Of a stretch of 64,000 nucleotides of DNA, positions 62,272-64,000 are shown piece by piece. Origin of the DNA: Heterotrichella gracilis (taxonomy: Eukaryota > Sar > Xanthophyceae > Tribonematales > Xanthonemataceae). The notes beneath the pieces are model-generated. The model worked only from the letters and a program-made list of their open reading frames with translations. It ran no database searches and was not told the DNA's origin. Where the stretch lies: NCBI GenBank assembly GCA_032358255.1, contig JAULBX010028048.1, positions 51,763 through 115,762 of the forward strand. The letters are read 5' to 3'. Within the stretch, counting starts at the first letter, position 1. Each line of letters starts with the position of its first letter. The translations under genes and the position numbers were made by a program.

Positions 62272-63582
62272 CTATATCAGTCCACAGTCTCCCATGTATG
62301 CTTTAACAGCCAATTGTTCAGTTGATTTGTTTTGATTTCCGTCGCTAATTCCAACAAACCCTAAAACATCGTTACTAAAGTTTGCAGCTGTTCCATTATT
62401 GTTTATAGCTCCTAAGTACATTTCTTGATTGACAAACGCATTAGTAGATGGGATTGCATAATCACTGGTAATAGTATCAATAGTTAAGGCTTCCGTTGTC
62501 CCGCCGGATTTGCGTGTAATACTAAAAAATCCTAATGAATTAGTATTTGTAATTGATGAAACTGCTGGTCTATTCAACCCACCCTCAAATAGCGAAGACG
62601 TTTTTGTTTTCATTTGACTAAAGTTTGTACCATCTCTTGAACCCATGCTGCTACCATTTAAATTCGATAAAGAAAATAATGTAAGTGATGCGCTCACCTT
62701 CGTATAATAACTTCCATGAGATGCTGGATTGTACTTTAGATTCAGATACTGTGACGTGCCGTTTAATTTAACGCCAGTATACGCAAGAGTCGGCGTTCCA
62801 ACAGCAACAATATTTACATTTGCTCGAGTAATAATTGGCTTATATCTCTGCTCGTCATGTTCTAATCCTGCCAACACATGTAAAAAGTCATATCTCAAAT
62901 TTCCATCATCTTCAAGCTTTTGCATCAGCTTTTGCAGTCTCAATGTTGAAGCGCTTGATGGCTTATTTGTTAAGGAATTATGCCATGTCTTTAAATTTGA
63001 TTGTAGATCACCCGTTCCTGTAAGTGTATTAATTTTACTTATTGCTCCTGTTGATGTATGCAATAATCCTCCGCTGAATGACTGAAATACTAATGGTTTA
63101 AATTTTACGTAAATAGTAGTATTTGATAAAACTCCATTTGTTGGAGATAAAGATATTGGACTTTGGTCACTACTGCTGTTATCTGTGTTAATAATAAATC
63201 CAAATGGCGCAGTAATAACAATATCAGAAAGCAAATCAACTCCTGACACAGTATAGTTTTGTGATGCAGAGGTTTGTAATAGTTTTACGTTACCAAATGC
63301 TAAAGAATTTGTGCTAATTGTAATTGTTGGAACCGGTACTGGATTAGAAACGGTGACAGCATACGTTGCAACCGATACACCATTACTTTTTAAATATTCA
63401 ACAACTTGCGTATTAATTTTATCTTCACGTATAAACAGTTTGGTTCCCGGAGCCAGGTCGTCTTGAAAATTGCATAATGACGGATTGTCAAGTATTAAAT
63501 ATTCAACACCGGATGCGCTTCCATATTCCTGAATAGCAATATCAAAAAGGCTTTGTTTATTTTCTACTGTTATCGACTTCAC
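62272..63582 (-). CDS. LysM-like, Ig-like and lectin-like tail protein
   Basis: 436 residues with an unusual build: an N-terminal LysM-like part (SLFDIAIQEYGSASGVEYLILDNPSL, FQDDLAPGTKLFIRED), a bacterial Ig-like domain (~90-200, FGNVKLLQTSASQNYTVSG and PISLSPTNGVLSNTTIYVKF) common in host Bacteroidota surface proteins, and a C-terminal region of ~220 residues with short strands (SLTLFSLSNLNGSSMGSRDG, GFFSITRKSGGTTEALTID) like a lectin or LamG fold. It probably recognises the host surface. Its stop is 17 nt from the next gene, and its start shares one base with the stop of the 95-residue gene. Confidence 0.65.
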   Translation of the reverse strand: MKSITVENKQSLFDIAIQEYGSASGVEYLILDNPSLCNFQDDLAPGTKLFIREDKINTQVVEYLKSNGVSVATYAVTVSNPVPVPTITISTNSLAFGNVKLLQTSASQNYTVSGVDLLSDIVITAPFGFIINTDNSSSDQSPISLSPTNGVLSNTTIYVKFKPLVFQSFSGGLLHTSTGAISKINTLTGTGDLQSNLKTWHNSLTNKPSSASTLRLQKLMQKLEDDGNLRYDFLHVLAGLEHDEQRYKPIITRANVNIVAVGTPTLAYTGVKLNGTSQYLNLKYNPASHGSYYTKVSASLTLFSLSNLNGSSMGSRDGTNFSQMKTKTSSLFEGGLNRPAVSSITNTNSLGFFSITRKSGGTTEALTIDTITSDYAIPSTNAFVNQEMYLGAINNNGTAANFSNDVLGFVGISDGNQNKSTEQLAVKAYMGDCGLI

Positions 63583-63869
63583 TATATTTCAATATTAAAG
63601 TTTCCGTTTACTATATCGATTTGCTTAGGGTATTTACCATCGCGAGATAAATGCAAAGACAATCTTTGTTTTATATCTGTTGACGGCTTGTGGCTGTTGA
63701 TCATTAAAATAACATTTGGTCCAATAATGGGATCGCTTTTTAAAGCTCCTGTGTTTAGTTTAGCTATAATAGTACAGTCATCTAACCTGCCGTCACCAAT
63801 AGCAAAATCGCCATCAATAACAATTTCGTTAAAGTCCTTATCTAAAAGTATATCTACGTTATCCACCAT
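63582..63869 (-). CDS. Small phage baseplate-type protein (gp46/gp25-like)
   Basis: 95 residues. LDKDFNEIVIDGDFAIGDGRLDDC, followed by GALKSDPIIGPNVILMIN and LHLSRDGKYPKQIDIVNGNFNIEI, recalls the GDF-GD block and layout of small Bacteroidota phage proteins of the Mu gp46 / T4 gp25 kind, which build the baseplate. The last codon's stop touches the start of the LysM-like gene (one-base overlap). Assignment by pattern and context. Confidence 0.55.
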   Translation of the reverse strand: MVDNVDILLDKDFNEIVIDGDFAIGDGRLDDCTIIAKLNTGALKSDPIIGPNVILMINSHKPSTDIKQRLSLHLSRDGKYPKQIDIVNGNFNIEI

Positions 63870-64000
63870 GTTTTATTTTTGCGTTTTCTAATTGAGTAAG
63901 ATCTTGTTGCTGCATTGCAGCGACTGCGGCATTATAAGCGCCAGCCGAAGCTCCACTATCTAAAGCGCCTGAATAAACTGCTATTGCCGTCCCTGTGGCG
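63859..64000 (-). CDS. 3' end of an upstream phage protein (partial)
   Basis: The reading frame enters from the right edge and ends at a stop at 63861-63859, overlapping the next gene's start by 11 nt. The visible end is Ala-rich and hydrophilic (ATGTAIAVYSGALDSGASAG, AMQQQDLTQLENAKIKHGG). A tail or baseplate protein is likely from position, but too little is seen to name it. Confidence 0.55.
   Translation of the reverse strand, partial: ATGTAIAVYSGALDSGASAGAYNAAVAAMQQQDLTQLENAKIKHGG

Noticed and set aside
62729-63085. Forward open frame in the phage region
   Set aside because: Antisense to the LysM-Ig-lectin gene, with random-looking composition.

Overview
The window comes from a low-GC Bacteroidota chromosome. 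The evidence is several secreted proteins with type IX secretion (T9SS) C-terminal sorting domains, one gliding-motility-type C-terminal domain, carboxypeptidase-regulatory-domain TonB receptors, a eukaryotic-type citrate synthase, kynurenine 3-monooxygenase, and many promoters of the Bacteroidota form (-7 box TAnnTTTG, sometimes with a -33 TTTG/TTG). No rRNA, tRNA, CRISPR array, transposase or integrase was found. No gene-free stretch exceeds 300 bases.

Layout. 1-8 kb: housekeeping and membrane genes (MgtC-like, KMO, TilS, CdsA, MarC, a polysaccharide deacetylase). 8-14.2 kb: a long reverse-strand run of membrane proteins (diacylglycerol kinase, DUF1361, DUF4173, three unassigned membrane proteins) headed by a membrane protein and a small winged-helix regulator. 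14.5-18.5 kb: an arginase-fold protein without metal ligands, a soluble GAF histidine kinase and an amino-acid permease. 18.6-21.7 kb: a compact metal-handling locus (Cys-rich HYC/CC/PP-type protein, HMA-domain protein, TonB receptor with a Cys-Cys in its plug). 21.7-32.9 kb: DUF6629 protein, site-2-like protease, heme A synthase, surface lipoprotein, IgGFc-binding-like T9SS protein, enolase and citrate synthase. 32.9-44 kb: a 1189-residue repeat-bearing T9SS surface protein, UvrA, small membrane proteins, a PNGase F-like T9SS protein and a gliding-CTD protein. 44.2-48.8 kb: a redox/stress block (CDGSH protein, two pirins, FMN reductase, YceI, Crp/Fnr regulator, degenerate DUF922 protein). 48.9-58.9 kb: pseudouridine synthase, small enzymes, and a four-gene TonB-receptor set that probably imports heme or iron. 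58.9-64 kb: part of a prophage or tail-like particle, namely adenine methyltransferase, tail-fibre and baseplate-like proteins, running off the right edge.

Most notable are: (i) a nested inverted-repeat element (59783-59925) between the phage tail-fibre gene and dam, which looks like a small structured RNA or attenuator with alternative pairings and terminators on both strands; (ii) -7 boxes lying only 4-8 nt before start codons at several genes, suggesting leaderless mRNAs and settling some start choices; (iii) two copies of a REP-like palindrome, one of which supplies the last codons and stop of a gene; (iv) two enzyme-fold proteins that have lost catalytic residues (arginase family, DUF922); (v) a metal locus whose first gene has an unresolved start or one-base disruption. 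Family names come from recognised motifs and remembered families; no search could be run.
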